A program made the position numbers and the translations under genes. Under the pieces are notes generated by a model. That model ran no database searches and was not told the DNA's origin. It saw nothing but the letters and a program-made list of their open reading frames with translations. A DNA stretch of 64,000 nt. Source: Amphiura filiformis. Lineage: Eukaryota > Echinodermata > Ophiuroidea > Amphilepidida > Amphiuridae. Numbering within the stretch: position 1 is the first letter of the stretch; each line of letters opens with the position of its first letter. Where the stretch lies: assembly GCF_039555335.1 (NCBI RefSeq), contig NC_092637.1:46083613-46147612 (forward strand), in the 5' to 3' direction. Of the stretch, positions 13,301 to 28,300 are shown one piece after another.

Positions 13301-16300
13301 TTAGGGGTATCAACATTTTTGATGTCCGAGGTTCCAACTTTTCCAACACCCCCACCCACCAAAGTATTTATGAACCCTCCCTTTTAACAGTTTTTTTAAC
13401 CAAAACGAAACTGTTTATATGAAAATGATTATTTTTGTACAAAAAAAGGCATACCAGAAAGCACACAAATGTTTAATTGCTGGTATGTCTTTTTTTTGTA
13501 CAAGCAGTGAATGTGAACGCATCACAAAAGAAACGAATTAATATTTTGACTAGATGCCTGATTTTGATGGAAACCGTTTATTCAGTTGCTTGCTCAAAAT
13601 ATTTACATTCATTTGATGAAAAATCGCGTTTAATTATACAAAATCTTATATTTACAAGTTTATAGGGTTTTTTTAATCATGTTTGATTCCCTCTTCAGGG
13701 GATACTGTCTACACCCTGGCCAATTTTGTGCCTATTTTTGCATTTTCTCAAAATTATTAGCATATTGGTGACAAGATATGTATATTATAGAGGCAAGGAC
13801 TACAATTACTGCACTAAAAATTCAGGAACTCAAGGAAAGTAGTTATTGACTTATTGATCAAATATTGGTTTTCCCTCATTTTTGACTGTTACTCCACAAC
13901 TGTTGTCTGTGTTCAGTGTGTTGAAATAAAATTTTCAGTGCAGTAGTTGTAGCCCTTGCCCCTATAATATACATATCTTACTTGTCACCAATGCGCTAGT
14001 TGAGAAAAATGCAAAATATAGGCACAAAATTGGACAGGGGGTGTAGTACCCCCTTAAACTGAAAAAATTATCACCCACAAATACACCCAATATTGATACC
14101 AGTAAGTCCCTAAAGGACTCGCCAAAAAAAGAAAACAAGCACACAGATACTGGTACATGATACTTCTTTTCATTTTATTTTTCTATCACATGACTGACAT
14201 GGTGCACAAAGCACACACAAAAAAGGATTACAACTTGATATGGTCAATATGATTCAAACAAGCATCAATTTATTTTAAAATTTAATTGGAAAAATACACT
14301 AAGAAAATTTTAAACAAAAATCAATAAAAATTAGAGGAAAAAACACTGCTTTTAACATGAAATAACTGGTATTCAGATTACTCAGTTACCTTATTTTTGA
14401 AAGATGCTAGTAAATAAACTGAGCTCAAAAAGAAACTTATAATTTTTACAACTTGTGAATCACAAGATCATATCTTAAAATACTGTCAATCAAAATGAAC
14501 CAAAATTACACACAGGATTACCTTAATACTCTACTCAAAACACATGTCAGTAACCAAGCAGTTGTCCAACTGACACAACAGCAAAATGTACTGTCATGGG
14601 ACAGCTTCCTGGACTTCCTTCACTTTCACAGCCCAACATTTGGCACCCAGGACAAAATATCTGTGAGAATGCACACAAGATCCTTGCACAGATGATAAAA
14701 TGGTGCTGCTTTCTGCTTTTCATACACTTTTTTCATGAAACAGGGCTGGGCTGTGAATGTGGTCCAGGAAGCTGTCCCATGTCAGTGCATTTTGCTGTTG
14801 TGTCAGTTGGATAACTGCTTGGTTACTGACATGTGTTAAGAGTAGAGTATTGAAGTAAATCTGTGTGTAATTTTGGTTCAATTTGATGGACAGGATTTCA
14901 AGATATGACCCTGTGAAAAATTATAAGTTTATTTTTGAGCTCAGTTTACATCTATAAATTGAATTTATTGATACAGGAGATAATTTTTTGAGACAGGCTG
15001 TAGAACAAAATAATGTCTAAGGCCATCTTAATTAAATCTGGTGTCTCAAAGTTACCGCGCGCGTTAGTAAAATCGTGTGCGTAGTCCTCTTTGAAAATCA
15101 AGAAATTTATTTTTTTTATCTCTTTTTATTTTTTTTAAACAAAAAGGCGAAAATAAAACTCAAAATTCAGTATTTGATTTCAAGTTTTTATTTTTTCATA
15201 AAATTTGAACACAAATATATTCAATTCAATTCAAGAAACATTCATTTCACAATTCACAACTTCAATAATACATGCTATACATTGTACTGACAAATGTACA
15301 AATATAATAAAAGAGAAGAATAATAGTTTGTAGCAGTGAATTTTTTGTCTGTTATTCCAACATTTGCAACATTGGATATATTTTGCACAAAATGCTTTAC
15401 GAAATCCTGTACTGACACATAAAAATACAGTAAAAAACACGCATTCCGCATTAGGTTTTCAATTTCTCACAAACTTTGAGACACAGGATTTAATTAAGAT
15501 AGCCTAGTAAGCAGTAAGCATCAGTGCAATACACAAAATCATGCATACCTCACAAATGCAAAATTGGAATCAACTGAAATTTTGGGAATAACCGCTTTTG
15601 TGGATATCTACTTAAAAATGATATAAAAAGAGGATGCTAGGATCACTAAAAATTAACATTGTCTAATTATTGTCCACTGTTTAATACATACAGGTACATG
15701 TATAACCTACAACACATCCCTCTCTACTAGGTTATTAATTATTTATTTATTATTATAATTCAGTCTGTAAAATTGGCACATACAAAAGTCATGTAGCTTA
15801 CCAGGGTAAGGGGACAGCTAATTAATGGCAAGTTAAAATGGGCGAAGTTAGATCGAAAGAAAATGGCGAGTTAGATAAGTTACTCCTCTGGCCCCTGCAG
15901 AGATTAAAGATTGACTCCTGCTGAGAATACGGGAAGTCTCGCCGGTGAGTTAAAGATTTTTATGGCAAGCCAGCAGACGAGTTATGACAAGTCCCATCGA
16001 TGAGTTTAAATTTACGGCAAGTCCCATCAGCGAGTAAAATGGATTTTTTCTCACCATCATGAACCTCAACTAGTGAAAGCAATTTCCCTGTCATAGTGTC
16101 ATCATATAACGGCATTGCTGTAACTATCTTGATAATGTTGTCAGAACTCGCCGACTTGATTGTGTTGTTGTAACTCGCCGTTGGGACTTCATGGCTTTGT
16201 CGTAACTCGCCTTTAGCTTACTTTATATGGGAGTAATTGAAAAATCCCTAATCTCTGTGGGAGGGGGGGTAACTCGCCTTTTCTTTAAGTTGCCTTTCTT

Positions 16301-19300
16301 TTTAACTCGCTTTTTTAACTTGCCTAGTTACCACTGTGTCCAGGATGACTTAAGGGGGTACTACACCCCTGGCCAAATTTATGCCTACAATGTATTTTTG
16401 CATTTTTCTCAAAAATTATAGAGCATTGGTGACAAGTACATGTAATAGATATGTATACATGTAGGGGCAAGTACTACAACTACTGTACTGAAAATTCAGC
16501 AACTCAAAGCAAGTAGTTATTGATTCATTGATCAAATATTGGTTTTCCCTCATTTTTGACTGTAACTCCACAACTGTTGTCTGTGCTGAAATATAATTTA
16601 CAGTGCAGTAGTTGTAGTCCTTGCCACTATAATATACATACCTTACTTGTCCCCAATGCGCTATAATTTTAAAGAAATATGCAAAAACAAGCACAAATTT
16701 GGGCAGGGGTGTAGTACCCCTTAATTGTAGTCCACATTAGCATAATTATAAATTATGAGTTCCACTGCTATGGTAAAATATCAAATTATCAGTAAGCGAT
16801 GGCTACCAGCTAGCTAGTCCACCAATTAACCTAATGGATAGGTAGGCGTAGGCCTACATGTAGGCTGTAACAGCCATTATGTTGACAATGTCTTTTTCTG
16901 TCAATAGTTAAATTCACTTGAACTTAGTTGAAGCGCCGACATTCTATATGGCACAGGTGATTGCTATGGAGCATTTACTTTACACATCATCACTATATCA
17001 TCATCTCGATCTGTCTCTTGCTTTAGCTTGTTGCTGCAAGTGGTTCCTTCCAATAAGTTCAAATTTCATCTGTAAAGAAATAACCAAAATATCAATTGAA
17101 AATATTTAGATGTTTTTCTTATCAAGATTTCAAAATGAACAACCTACAGATCCCCCAAAAGTCACATGGAAAGAAAAAAATATCTTGGGGCCTGACTTTA
17201 ATAGCTCAGGCCTGACTATAAATTAGGGGCCAGTGCCACTAAGTCAGATACTATCTTGGGGCTTGAACTTGAAGTTACTATCTTGGGGGCCTGAGTTACT
17301 TAGTTGCAGTGGCGTACCGTGGCCGCCCCTTCCCCGGGGGGCTGAAGAAAAGCCAATTTTGCTGCCCCTTCCTCAACAGCCCGAAAAGGTTGCCCCAATT
17401 TTTTTAACGGTCGTTTGAAAAAGTGAAAAAAAAAAAAAAAGGATTTATAGGCGCTACCGCCCAAAAGCAACACATTTTGATGTATAGTACAATTTTTTCA
17501 GATTTTCCGCCCTTTTTTCTTTACTAATTCTTTTTGCCGCCCTTCTTCTTCCGCCGCCTTCATCTTCCCACCGCCCTTCGATTTTGCCACCCCTGCTTTG
17601 ACCCCAGGGGCTGGCGCCCAAAGCCCCCCCAAAATACGGCGCATGAGTCGGGTCCCAAGTTACCAAGTCCGGGACTCAAATTACCAGATTGGACCCAAGT
17701 TACCAAGTCAGGGATAGTATGTAGGGCCCCATGATTATTTTTTTCTTTCCATGTCACTTCGAGAGCTCCTTCCCAGGCGGGGCTGAAGAAAATTCAATTT
17801 TTCCGCCCCTTCCTCAACAGTTTTTTTTTCCGGTGGTTTGAAAAAGTGAAGAGCAAAAAAAAAAGGATTATAAGCGCTAGCGCCCTAATAGCAACACATT
17901 TTGATGTATAGTACTTGCCTGGTGTCACTCCCATTGTAACCTGTACACCATCCGCGATAATCAACTTTTGAAAAGCACCCTAAACAAGGATCTAACCCTT
18001 GGCTAAAACGATACCCTAAACAGGTAACACACACCTGTTTCACACCCTAAATTAGGCGTGCCTTAACAGGGATTTTATTCATTCATCAAATTTAAGGGTA
18101 TGAAATTTGATGAATGAATGATTTTATTCATTCATCAAATTTCATACCCTTAAATTTCATTTCCGAGTATCAGCAATTGCAATTTTGCTACCCTTTTTTC
18201 CAATTTTTCGACACCCTAAACATGATATGCATGTATCGTGCCTACCCACAAAAACTACCCTTTTTACGCGTTTTTATTATCGCGGATGGTGTACAGGCTA
18301 CAATGGAAGTGACCCTCCCCCAGGAGTACTTGTAATTTTTTCTAATTTTTTATACTTTTAAAATTTTTTCCGCCCTTTTTTCTTTACCAATTCTTTTTGT
18401 CGGCCCTTCTTCCGGCGCCCTTCGATTGGCACGCCTGCTTTTTACCCGAGGCGCCCCAAAGCCCCCCAAATACACGCATAAAAATCAAACATCACTCTCT
18501 TATATCAGATTTAAGGAGAGCAGTAAAGAGCAATGCTCTTACTACTCTCCTCAAAAGGCAGTCCCTGGTTAATCATAGTACATACCAGCTTGTCCAGTAC
18601 TGTTGAGTTCATCACTATACATTCTGATTAAAAGCCACCATCTCCTGAAAGCAGTTGCTGCACCTGTACAGTTCACATCAGGTTGACATCACTGGTATCA
18701 CCTAGTTGGGAAAATTCAAGAAACAATATCTTAATTTGGAGAAACGTTTTACAAGAACAAACATGCTTTGCCTCCCGGTTTCTGAACTTGGGCTTCTCCA
18801 TGCTGCAATCCTAGCCCCAGAGTTACATGGGAGCCTTGGGAGGCCTAAGTACCAATTCAAAATATATTTTTGGAAATTGTTTTACCATACCATTTATTTT
18901 TGGAAATTGTTTTACCGTACCAGAAATTGTTTTTTACTGCGCACCTTTTAGATAAAAGTGCATAAATTATTTGATCATTGCATCCATATGTGATGTGTAT
19001 AGCATGCGAGTTGTGTTGAAGAGATCTATGGTGGTGCATTTGAAGTGTAACACACGTATTGCAATTTGCCCATTCATGCCTTAAAGGCTAAACTATGATC
19101 AGCTTGTCATCATCTGTGAGATGGAGTCAGGACTAACTATAAAAAAAGCCCACAATTTTCCGCTTTACAAATGTCAAATTCCGCTTTTTTCCACTTTGTA
19201 AATCTTGCGATAAAAAAATTTTTCACAAAAAAACCCTTACGATCAAATATAGGGCCTATCGGGTGAAATGATGGTTTATTAACAATTTATTAATGTTGAA

Positions 19301-22300
19301 TTTTGAAACTCTTTTTATTACCGGTATTTAAGGTTGGTCTGAACCCTGGAATTATGGAAACTTTCGGGCCTCAGTCATACCTGCTAAATTGTTGGTCTAA
19401 AGTATATAAAAGTATACATATTTAGAATGGCAAAGACTTGATAAGTTCATGCTCATTTTTGGCCCAAAATCCCCAAAAATGTTTTTGGCCCACTTCTTTT
19501 TCAGTGCATCCTACCAAAAAAATTCTTGGGCAAATTTTTTTTTTTTATTAATTTTTAAAAAAGATAAAAATATCTAGGACTAGGAGCCATTTTTTTATTT
19601 TTTTTAATTTTGACCAACTCACCAAAAATATTTGAAATTTGGGCAAAAATCAGGCTTTTTTATGATTTTTTTTGAAAATTTTGAAAGTTGGTCGAAATTC
19701 AAAAAAAATCAAAAACGGCTCCTAGATAACTAGCTTTTAAAATTAATTTAAAAAAATTTGGCCCAAGAATTTTTTGGTAGGATCGAAAAGAAGTGGGCCA
19801 AAAACAGTTTTTTGGGATTTTGGCCCAAATTTGACCTCACAGATGAACTTATCAAGTCTTTGCCATTCTAAATATGTATACTTTTATATACTTTAGACCA
19901 ACAATTTAGCAGTTATGAGGCCCGAAAGTTTCCATAATTCCAGGGTTCAGACCAACCTTAAAGGAAGTCTCCGGTAATCACAATGCCTTTATGTAAGAAA
20001 AATAATTATCAAGCACGAATCACATGGTTTTATTTCAACAAATTCATAGTGACCATGACCATAAAAACTAATAAAAACATCCGTCTCTCAACACGCGATA
20101 TTCAAAATTCCCGGCGCTGAATTTGTCAAGTGCAATATGACGTCCCAGACAATGAAGGCTGACAACAATTAAGCACAAATAACCATCACGTCATTGCACT
20201 TAGACAATTTCGGCGCGGGAATTTTGAATATCCCGTGTTCAGAGCCGACAGTTTCTATGGTCAATATGAGTTTGTTTTAAATAAAACCATGTGATTCGTG
20301 AAGGCATAATGTTATGATTGCCGGAGACTCCCTTTTTTTTCAATTTTCTTTTTTTAAGCTTTTTTCAGTTCATTTTTTTCTTTTTTTAGCTAAACTGCTT
20401 TTTGCGTGTTTCTTCCCGAATTCTGAGATTGTTGCGGAAAATCCGCAATGCAGAAAAAACTACTGGCTTTTTAGTCAGGAGCAGGACTCACTATGGTCCA
20501 TCGTGGATTGCGTACACAGCTGGGCGCAGCGCCTAATTAGTCGGAAATTATTCGGCTTTTACTGCGCTCGTCAATAAAGTCCAAACTCAGTCACGCTCAC
20601 ATAAATGCACATAAGCGTGCGCCAGTCACGCAACGCACAAGCATTGTCATTGCTTACCGGGTTGCTTACGCCCATGATTGCGCCCAACTGCGTGGCAGTG
20701 TGCGTGCATGCCATTCTACATGTATTTATTGTATATATCAATACAGCACGTTGGTCGTTGTTACAAGTCATTTTTTTTTTGCCTTATATTAAACCAAACA
20801 AACTTTAGGTGCTTTCAAACATCATGCTGTCCGCCCGGGGTTGTCCGTGTCAGAGAAAACATTCACAACACATGATGAACAGTAGGAGTAGGGCATGATG
20901 ATGATTGTATTTGTTATTTTGTAAATCATGTACCGTACTATAGTAAATCTAAATGTCATGCACGTCATGTTTTTTCGTGGCCTTTACTTTAGCCTACAAA
21001 TTACATATTGAATCAGTCATGAGTCACGACACTGCTCTTGTTTTAGTGTAAAAGATGCACATCCTACGTGAAAATAATTGAAATAACGTCAGCTTTTATA
21101 CTTACATTCATTGCTTACCATACATGCATGACCACCGTGAATACCGAAGCTGTGCTGTGCATGATCGGTGCATGTCTCTACTGTGTGGTCCCGGTGTGTG
21201 CTCTGAGCGGGGTTTGTGTGACGATCTTTCCTTCTCAAAATCAAGTTGAATATTGCGATCTGTCGATGTGCAGTGGCCTCAATGTGTTACAAATCCACAT
21301 AAGTTTCACCATGATGACTAAAAATCGTGCAAAGTTCATTATTTTGGTTTAAAAATGGAAAAATTGTAGAAACCACTAATGGCGGTCGCAACAGATTTTT
21401 TTTTTTAAACATCGGCTACCAAATTGCAAGTAAAAAAGGTTTATTCCCTGCGTCGGTACTCGGCTGATTGTTTTCAAACTCGCTTTATGTATAGCGAACA
21501 AAAGCTAGCCAAATCAGCCAAATGTCGGGTTTCATAAGTGTCAGATCAGGGCCCAGTTTGTCTTTATATTCCCTTAGTAGCATGATATGAGATACATAGA
21601 ATGACGTAATCAAATTCTACTAAATATTCATTTTTCACTGCTCCTGATTTGGAACGCAGAACAGTTCAGTCTTCACCAACAGCACAACCCGATGACCGTG
21701 CGTAGTTGTTGAAAGACTGAAGGATCCAGTCTAATGGCTCATTAATTGTCTACCTTCCAAAATGCATCTTTTTTTATTTTGTTCCTTGTAGGTGAGGTCG
21801 GCGATGAATGGCAGTGTGACAATGAGGAATGCATTGACCCTGATTACTTGTGTGATTATTTTGCGGATTGCAAAGATGGTTCTGATGAATTACAATGTCA
21901 ATGTAAGTTGATATATTTGTGTGTCTATCTAGAAGAACAGAATTCATAACTTTGGGGGCATCTTGTCTTTAATGTCATGTATTTGTTTTAGATTTCAAGC
22001 CTTTGCAGGTGGAACTTATGACTTCTATTTTTTGTTCAATTTCAAACCATTGCAGGTGGACTTTCTGAATTTCAATGTGAGATAGGAGGCTGTGTTCATC
22101 TAACCTGGGTCTGTGATGAGGAGAATGATTGCTTTGATGGAAGTGATGAAATTGGATGCTCAACATGTGAGTAGATTGTGGAATATTGTCAATGTCACTT
22201 ACATTTATTGGTGTTCAGACAGCGGATCAGTATCCTTAGTCATGTTATAGTTTTGAGTACTGCCATGTTCTACCAGAGAAGATGAGAAATTTCTCTGATT

Positions 22301-25300
22301 CTACATACCCAGCGCTCAATTTCGAGTACATTCAACTAAAAGTGTACAGGGGTGTGATTTTTCTGGATTTTTCCGGATTTCCGGATTTTTGGGATTAAAA
22401 AATTTTTCCGGATTTTTTTTTTTTTTTTTTGTCGTTTTTGGAGTGGCCCTGGACCAAGAGCTAAATGCTTAACAGAGATGTCACATTTCCGGAATTTTCA
22501 GTTTCCAGATATGAGAAAATCTACAATTTTAAAATGAAATTCCTTAGAACCCTGACTGGATGATTTACAGACACACTGTACTGTGCAGAAATGGTGATGC
22601 AATTTCTCATGTGAATGATATGATACTGGAAGTATGTATTCACCTGAGGAGCCTTCGGGCGAAACGAATCGTAGTGAAAATGGAGTAAATTTGTTTCTTT
22701 TAATGTTATATTCACAGATAATAAATGTTTTTATACTATAAAGTGAAGTATTTTAACAGTTTCTCATTTTTGCATTTACCCATGAAATTGCATCTCCAGT
22801 GGTGCTCAAGTGTGTGAAACCCCTCTGGCTTCGGGGGGCCTCGCTCGCCCCCCACCGGGGCGTTGCCCCTGGACCCCACCAGGGGCCCTTCAGCGGGCCC
22901 CTGCACCCCCTGCCGCAAGAGGCGACAGCTCCGCTCGCTCCGCTTCGCAATTTCATTGCCTTGGGTTTTTTTTCTTAAAGCACCAATCACACCCCTGAGT
23001 GTAATTGGGTCACTGTCAGTTTATGAACCTATGCTCACTTGGCATATTTTTAGCTATCTTAGACCACATTCATCACTAGAGATTAGAGAGAATCACTGAT
23101 GTTGTCTGACACATATTACACATGTACTTTACACATGCACCACAGTAACATACATGTACATGATGTAGTACTGTGTATTTCGGGTGGATGTTATATTTCA
23201 AAGTGAGACTTCGCACAATATGATTGGAGATGAGGGGCCATATAATCTGAGTCATTATTCTCCTTTATTCAGGTACTGGTCCATTACAGCATATTTGTGA
23301 CGATGGCGAATGTCTAGCATTTTTCTTGGATAGCTGGCAGTGTGATGGTGAAGCCGATTGCAGAGATGGCTCAGATGAACTTGATTGTGGTAAGCAGACA
23401 AACACACTAACCTGTTATTTAGTGGTTCAACATGCATTTCAATTTTCTAGACCACTTGAATTGATATCATTGTTTATCAACAAAGGAGCGGGACTGGTCT
23501 ATTGATATGCTTGAACGAACCGCTACACTGTTCAATGGCTTTCTTGTACTATATATGATAATATGTGCCCTCCTCTCTGCTCATGGTCTTGCTATGTCTT
23601 CTTCTTACTTCCATAGTTTCCTGCCCTTCTATAGACTTTTTGTTATATGCTCCTGCCCAAGGCTCATTGATATTTCTCAGTTTATCACATGATTTCATCA
23701 ATTTTACAGTGTGTGAAGAAGGTGATTTTGTCTGTGACAACGGAGCATGTCTACACTCATATGAGCAATGTGATGGAGTAATACAGTGTGTGGATGGCAG
23801 TGATGAAAGGGGTTGCGAATGTAAGTATAATTATAATATCAATCAAATAAATCAAATGATAGATAGCATAATGTACTTACTATCGAGCACTTTTAAAACA
23901 TGCAAACATGAAGAGCCCCATCCACAAAAGTGTAAGGGGTTTTGAGCAAATTATCGATACACATATAGTTCTATAAGAACAAGTAAACCTGCTAATGTGT
24001 GTCTCAACCCCATTAGCTCAGTTGGATAAAGCGCCAGACTTTGGTAAGCACATATAGTAAGCACATATGCTAACTGTCGAGTTTTTACGGTATTGTGTTT
24101 CTTATTAGATTTTCTTAATCATTCATGGGGCAATGAATCAATAGCTGGTATTTGATAAGCGCTTTAAAGGAAGTCTCTGGCAATTAAAACATTATACCTT
24201 AGGCCAAACAAAAAAAAAGGTTCGTCTCAAAGCTTGTGCGCGCGTTTGTAAAATCCCACGATTTGACAAAAAACAAATGCGGAAATTTAGTTTTTTTAGT
24301 TTTTTCCAGAGAAAATCGGCGAAAATCAGACTTTTTTCTCAAAATACCATGAAAAAAAGTCAGGAATAAAAAAATAAATAAAAAAATCGCATTTCGCATT
24401 TGTTTTTAAATTTCTTGTGAGCTTTGAGACAAACCTTTTTTTTTTGGCCTTATATGTTATCAAGTACGAATCACATGGTTTTATTTAAAACAAATTCATA
24501 TTGACCTCACCACGCGATATTCAAATTTTTTTAAACGATACAAAAACGTGTTTTTCCCACCAAAATTTCCAGTCTGCCATATAGCTAGTTAGCAAACACT
24601 TCTACTTCTAAATAAGAGTTGCATTATTGTTCTAGAGTAAAAATCTTGTTACTACTTTCTCAAATTTTATAAAAGGTTAAAATTTACATATTTTTATTTT
24701 GTTGATATTTTTGGGTATAAAACAAAATTTGAATGCCCAATTTAAAAAAAATAGTGAGAGCATATTTAGTAACTACAATGCTGGCCATAAGTGTTGGGAC
24801 GGTTTGATAGGGTAATGTAAATAAGCCCCCCACTCCCCCCGATCAATGTTGAATCCTACTTTTTTGGTCACACGTGTCTATTGGCACCCAACATTGATTG
24901 GTGGGGAAGGGGGAGGGTTGGGGTGTTAGGAAAGGGTTTAGGCTTGACACCAAAGAAACCTCCACTTTATCACGTTAATAATAACGGAAATAAGGTCATA
25001 ATATAGTGTACGTTTTCCATAAGTGTCCCAACACATTTTGGCCAATGGTTGTAGACCTTTGTCTCTAGATTAAGAAAATGTATCCTAATTTTTTTGGAAA
25101 TGAAAGAAAGCATAACTAGTTACGACGGACCAAAACTTTTGGATGAATGAGGTTAGTGACTGGGATATTCCATGTGAAATTCATACACCCTCTATGGAAG
25201 ACATAACATTAATCTTCCACACAGGGGTTGTGAATTTCAAATGGGGTTACCTGAATTGGTGATTCCATTTGAAATTCACACTCCCTGTGTAGGAGATTAA

Positions 25301-28300
25301 GGCCATGTCTTCCATAGGGGTGTGTGGATTTCAACTGGAATCGCCCACTGCACTTGCAGCTTGTATTTTATCTTCCCTTAAGTTGTCATTTTTGATCTCA
25401 TTTTTAGGTGATGGTTTTACGTGTTCATCAGGGGTCTGCATTGAATCCGATCATAGATGTGATGGAAACCTAGATTGCCCTCGTGGGGATGATAGTGATG
25501 AGAAAAATTGTACAGGTATGGCCTAATATCAAAGTGATTATACCCAAAGAGTACCAACTCCCAAAATTGCCATGTGTGTAACGCCATGGTAAATCCACCA
25601 ATCACCATAGAGATTATACCCAAAGAGTACTGACTCCAATATTGCCACGTGTGTAACGCTATGGTAAATCCATCATATAGGTTTGAAGGCTATGACCAGC
25701 ACACAGAGCATTAAAGTTGATGTTGTTTTTCTCTTTATCAGAATGTGCAGCTGGTGCCAATCGCTGTTCAGATTGGGAATATCGCTGTGTCAATGATGAA
25801 CATATATGTGATGGGCTTCAAGATTGCTACAATGGCACTGATGAAAGAAACTGCACAGGTAATACAGGGTTCCCACGGTCCTTGAAAGTCCTTGAAATTG
25901 AAAACACCTTTTCAAGGCCTTAAGTCCTGGAAATTTGCTCAAGGTCTTTGAAAGTCCTTGAAAATTGGAATTTTACCTAAAGTATAATTTTGACAAAATT
26001 TGGGGAGTGGAGAGGAGCAGTCACTTTCGTTATTACGTGCAGCATGGAGAGCCGCATCATGATTTTGTGTTGTGGTATGTCCTTGAAAATCATGCTTTTG
26101 GACCTTGAAAGTCCTTGAAAAGTCCTTGAATTTTAATGGTTTCAAAAAGGGAACCCTGGTAATATATAAATCTATATCTGGAATGAAAATAATACAAATT
26201 TTAGCTCAACTGGTGGAGGGAGTGTAGAGAAAAGCAGCTAGATTCTACAAAAGGGGACTACAAACAAAAGAGCAGTGTGACGTAGATGTTTTAAAGATTT
26301 AAAATGACAGAGACTGGGAGACTCTGGAAGAGAAGAAAGAAAGCGTGAATGACCATGACATACAAGATCATTATTAATGGGCTGGTAGGAAGTGATGCCA
26401 ATCACTTCCAAAGAACTGAGACCAGCTGGGTGATAACAAGAAACAAAATAGTGCAAACGCTCCTTCCCAGGAGTATCGCATCCTTGCGGGAATGGAACAA
26501 GCTGAACATAAAGATCAAAGAAGCCAAGTCAACAGAAGTGTTCAAAAACAGAATGAACAAAGCAGAAACCAATGCAACCGAAGAAACCAAGGCAAGCAAA
26601 GCAGAAGCCTTCAAAAACAGAATAAACAACTAATAGGCAATAGAACCAAATTATTTATAAAATCAATTAATTGACTTTTCTTAATTGTGATTACATATAA
26701 ATCTGTGCATGTAATGGTATTGACCAATATAAATGTACAAGTAATTCTAATTAATTAGTTGATAGTTCATTAATTACAAGCATCGAAGCAGTATCGACAT
26801 TTGGTTGTGGTGCCTAAGTAAGAATCTTGTATCTTTGAAATCTCTGATGGTGAAAAGTTGGTGATAAGTACAGCAAGTCTGAACATATACGAGTGGATAT
26901 TCATACGTAGTGGTCTGAACATGCTGACTGAACCTAAAAAGCAGAAGAACAGTGCCGCCATGTGTCAGATATTGCGGCTGACGACGTCCAAAGTAAACTG
27001 GATGAAAGCTTCCTCTCTCAGTAAGCAATTAAATGTGAGAATTAAGAAACATAAAATCTTATTTTGTGATTTTATTGTATCCTCTCCTCTCGTGTATTTT
27101 GACTTCAGATGTAGAATGCAACCTCCTGCAGTTTGAATGCGCCAGTGGTTCGATTCCCTGCTATTGGTGGTTTGACAAATGTGATGGCCGCAATACTTGC
27201 GATGACGGAAGTGATGAGGTGGACTGCTCAGGTAAGCATGTCATGCAATTGGCTATTCTATTTATAATCCATACTCCCCCTGTGGAAGATTTACCTAAAG
27301 TCTTCCACAGAGGGAGTATGAGTTTTAAATAGAATAGACAATTGGGCTACTTCCATTTGAAACCTCACTCCAGTTGTGGAAGATATAGGTAAATCTACAT
27401 ACAGGGGGAGTGTGGGTTTCAAAATGAGTAACCCTGAACAATTACATTTGAAAAACAAACTCCCCCTGTAGAAGATACTTTCAAAATCTTCCACAGGGGT
27501 AGTGTGAATTTCAATTTGAATAGCCCAATTTAATGTGACAGGGTAGGGGAGGGGACAGGGAGAGAAAGCAGCATGGCATACTGGTTAAGGTCTTTGTCTT
27601 TGGTGCGAGAGGTTCCTGGTTCAAATCTTCAGTGCCGATGACCCATGATAAAGACCTCATTAGACTCGATTCAGTCAGGGTGATGCTCAATTGTCAGCAG
27701 CACTTGCCTGACCTGTATAACTGCCCTGCATGACTCATTATCAATGGTGACCCCCTTCACCGGGTCACTTGGCCTGGTTGAAATTTTTGTCGGCTTTATC
27801 TTCCTGATTTCAGCTGCATGTTGATGCCTATATGTTTGAGAGAGTGTGAGAGAGAGGAGAAAGAAAGAGAAATGGAGAAGATAGAGAGTGAAAGAGGAAG
27901 AGTGAACAACTTGAGGGAGCAAGAGAGAATGAGAGAAGGAAGAGTTTCATCAGAGACACAGGATATTAATTGTCCCGCCAAACAAAGTGAGGAAAGGTGA
28001 CTTTAAACCAAGCTCAGATGTCTGTGTGATGTATAGTGTTCGGGATGTATAGTGCAGAAAATGTAAACCTTTTGTTGTTGATTTCTTCTATATGCTTTGA
28101 TGAATTGATTTTTGTTGATTTACTATATGTGTTAAATTGCAGACTGTGAGGTCTATGAATATTCATGTCCTGAGAGTGGAGAATGTATTCCATATTCATA
28201 TCTGTGTGATAGTCATGCTGACTGTGGAGATGGATCTGATGAAGCTAATTGTACATGTAAGTATTGCAGGCTGGGAGGTCTATGAATATTCATGTCCTGA

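Noticed and set aside
22800-22950. CpG-island-like promoter
   Set aside because: The GC-rich block lies inside an hAT-like element with matching ends and a flanking duplication, so it is transposon sequence.
24006-24045. Functional tRNA gene
   Set aside because: Only the 5' half with an A box is present; there is no B box or 3' acceptor strand.
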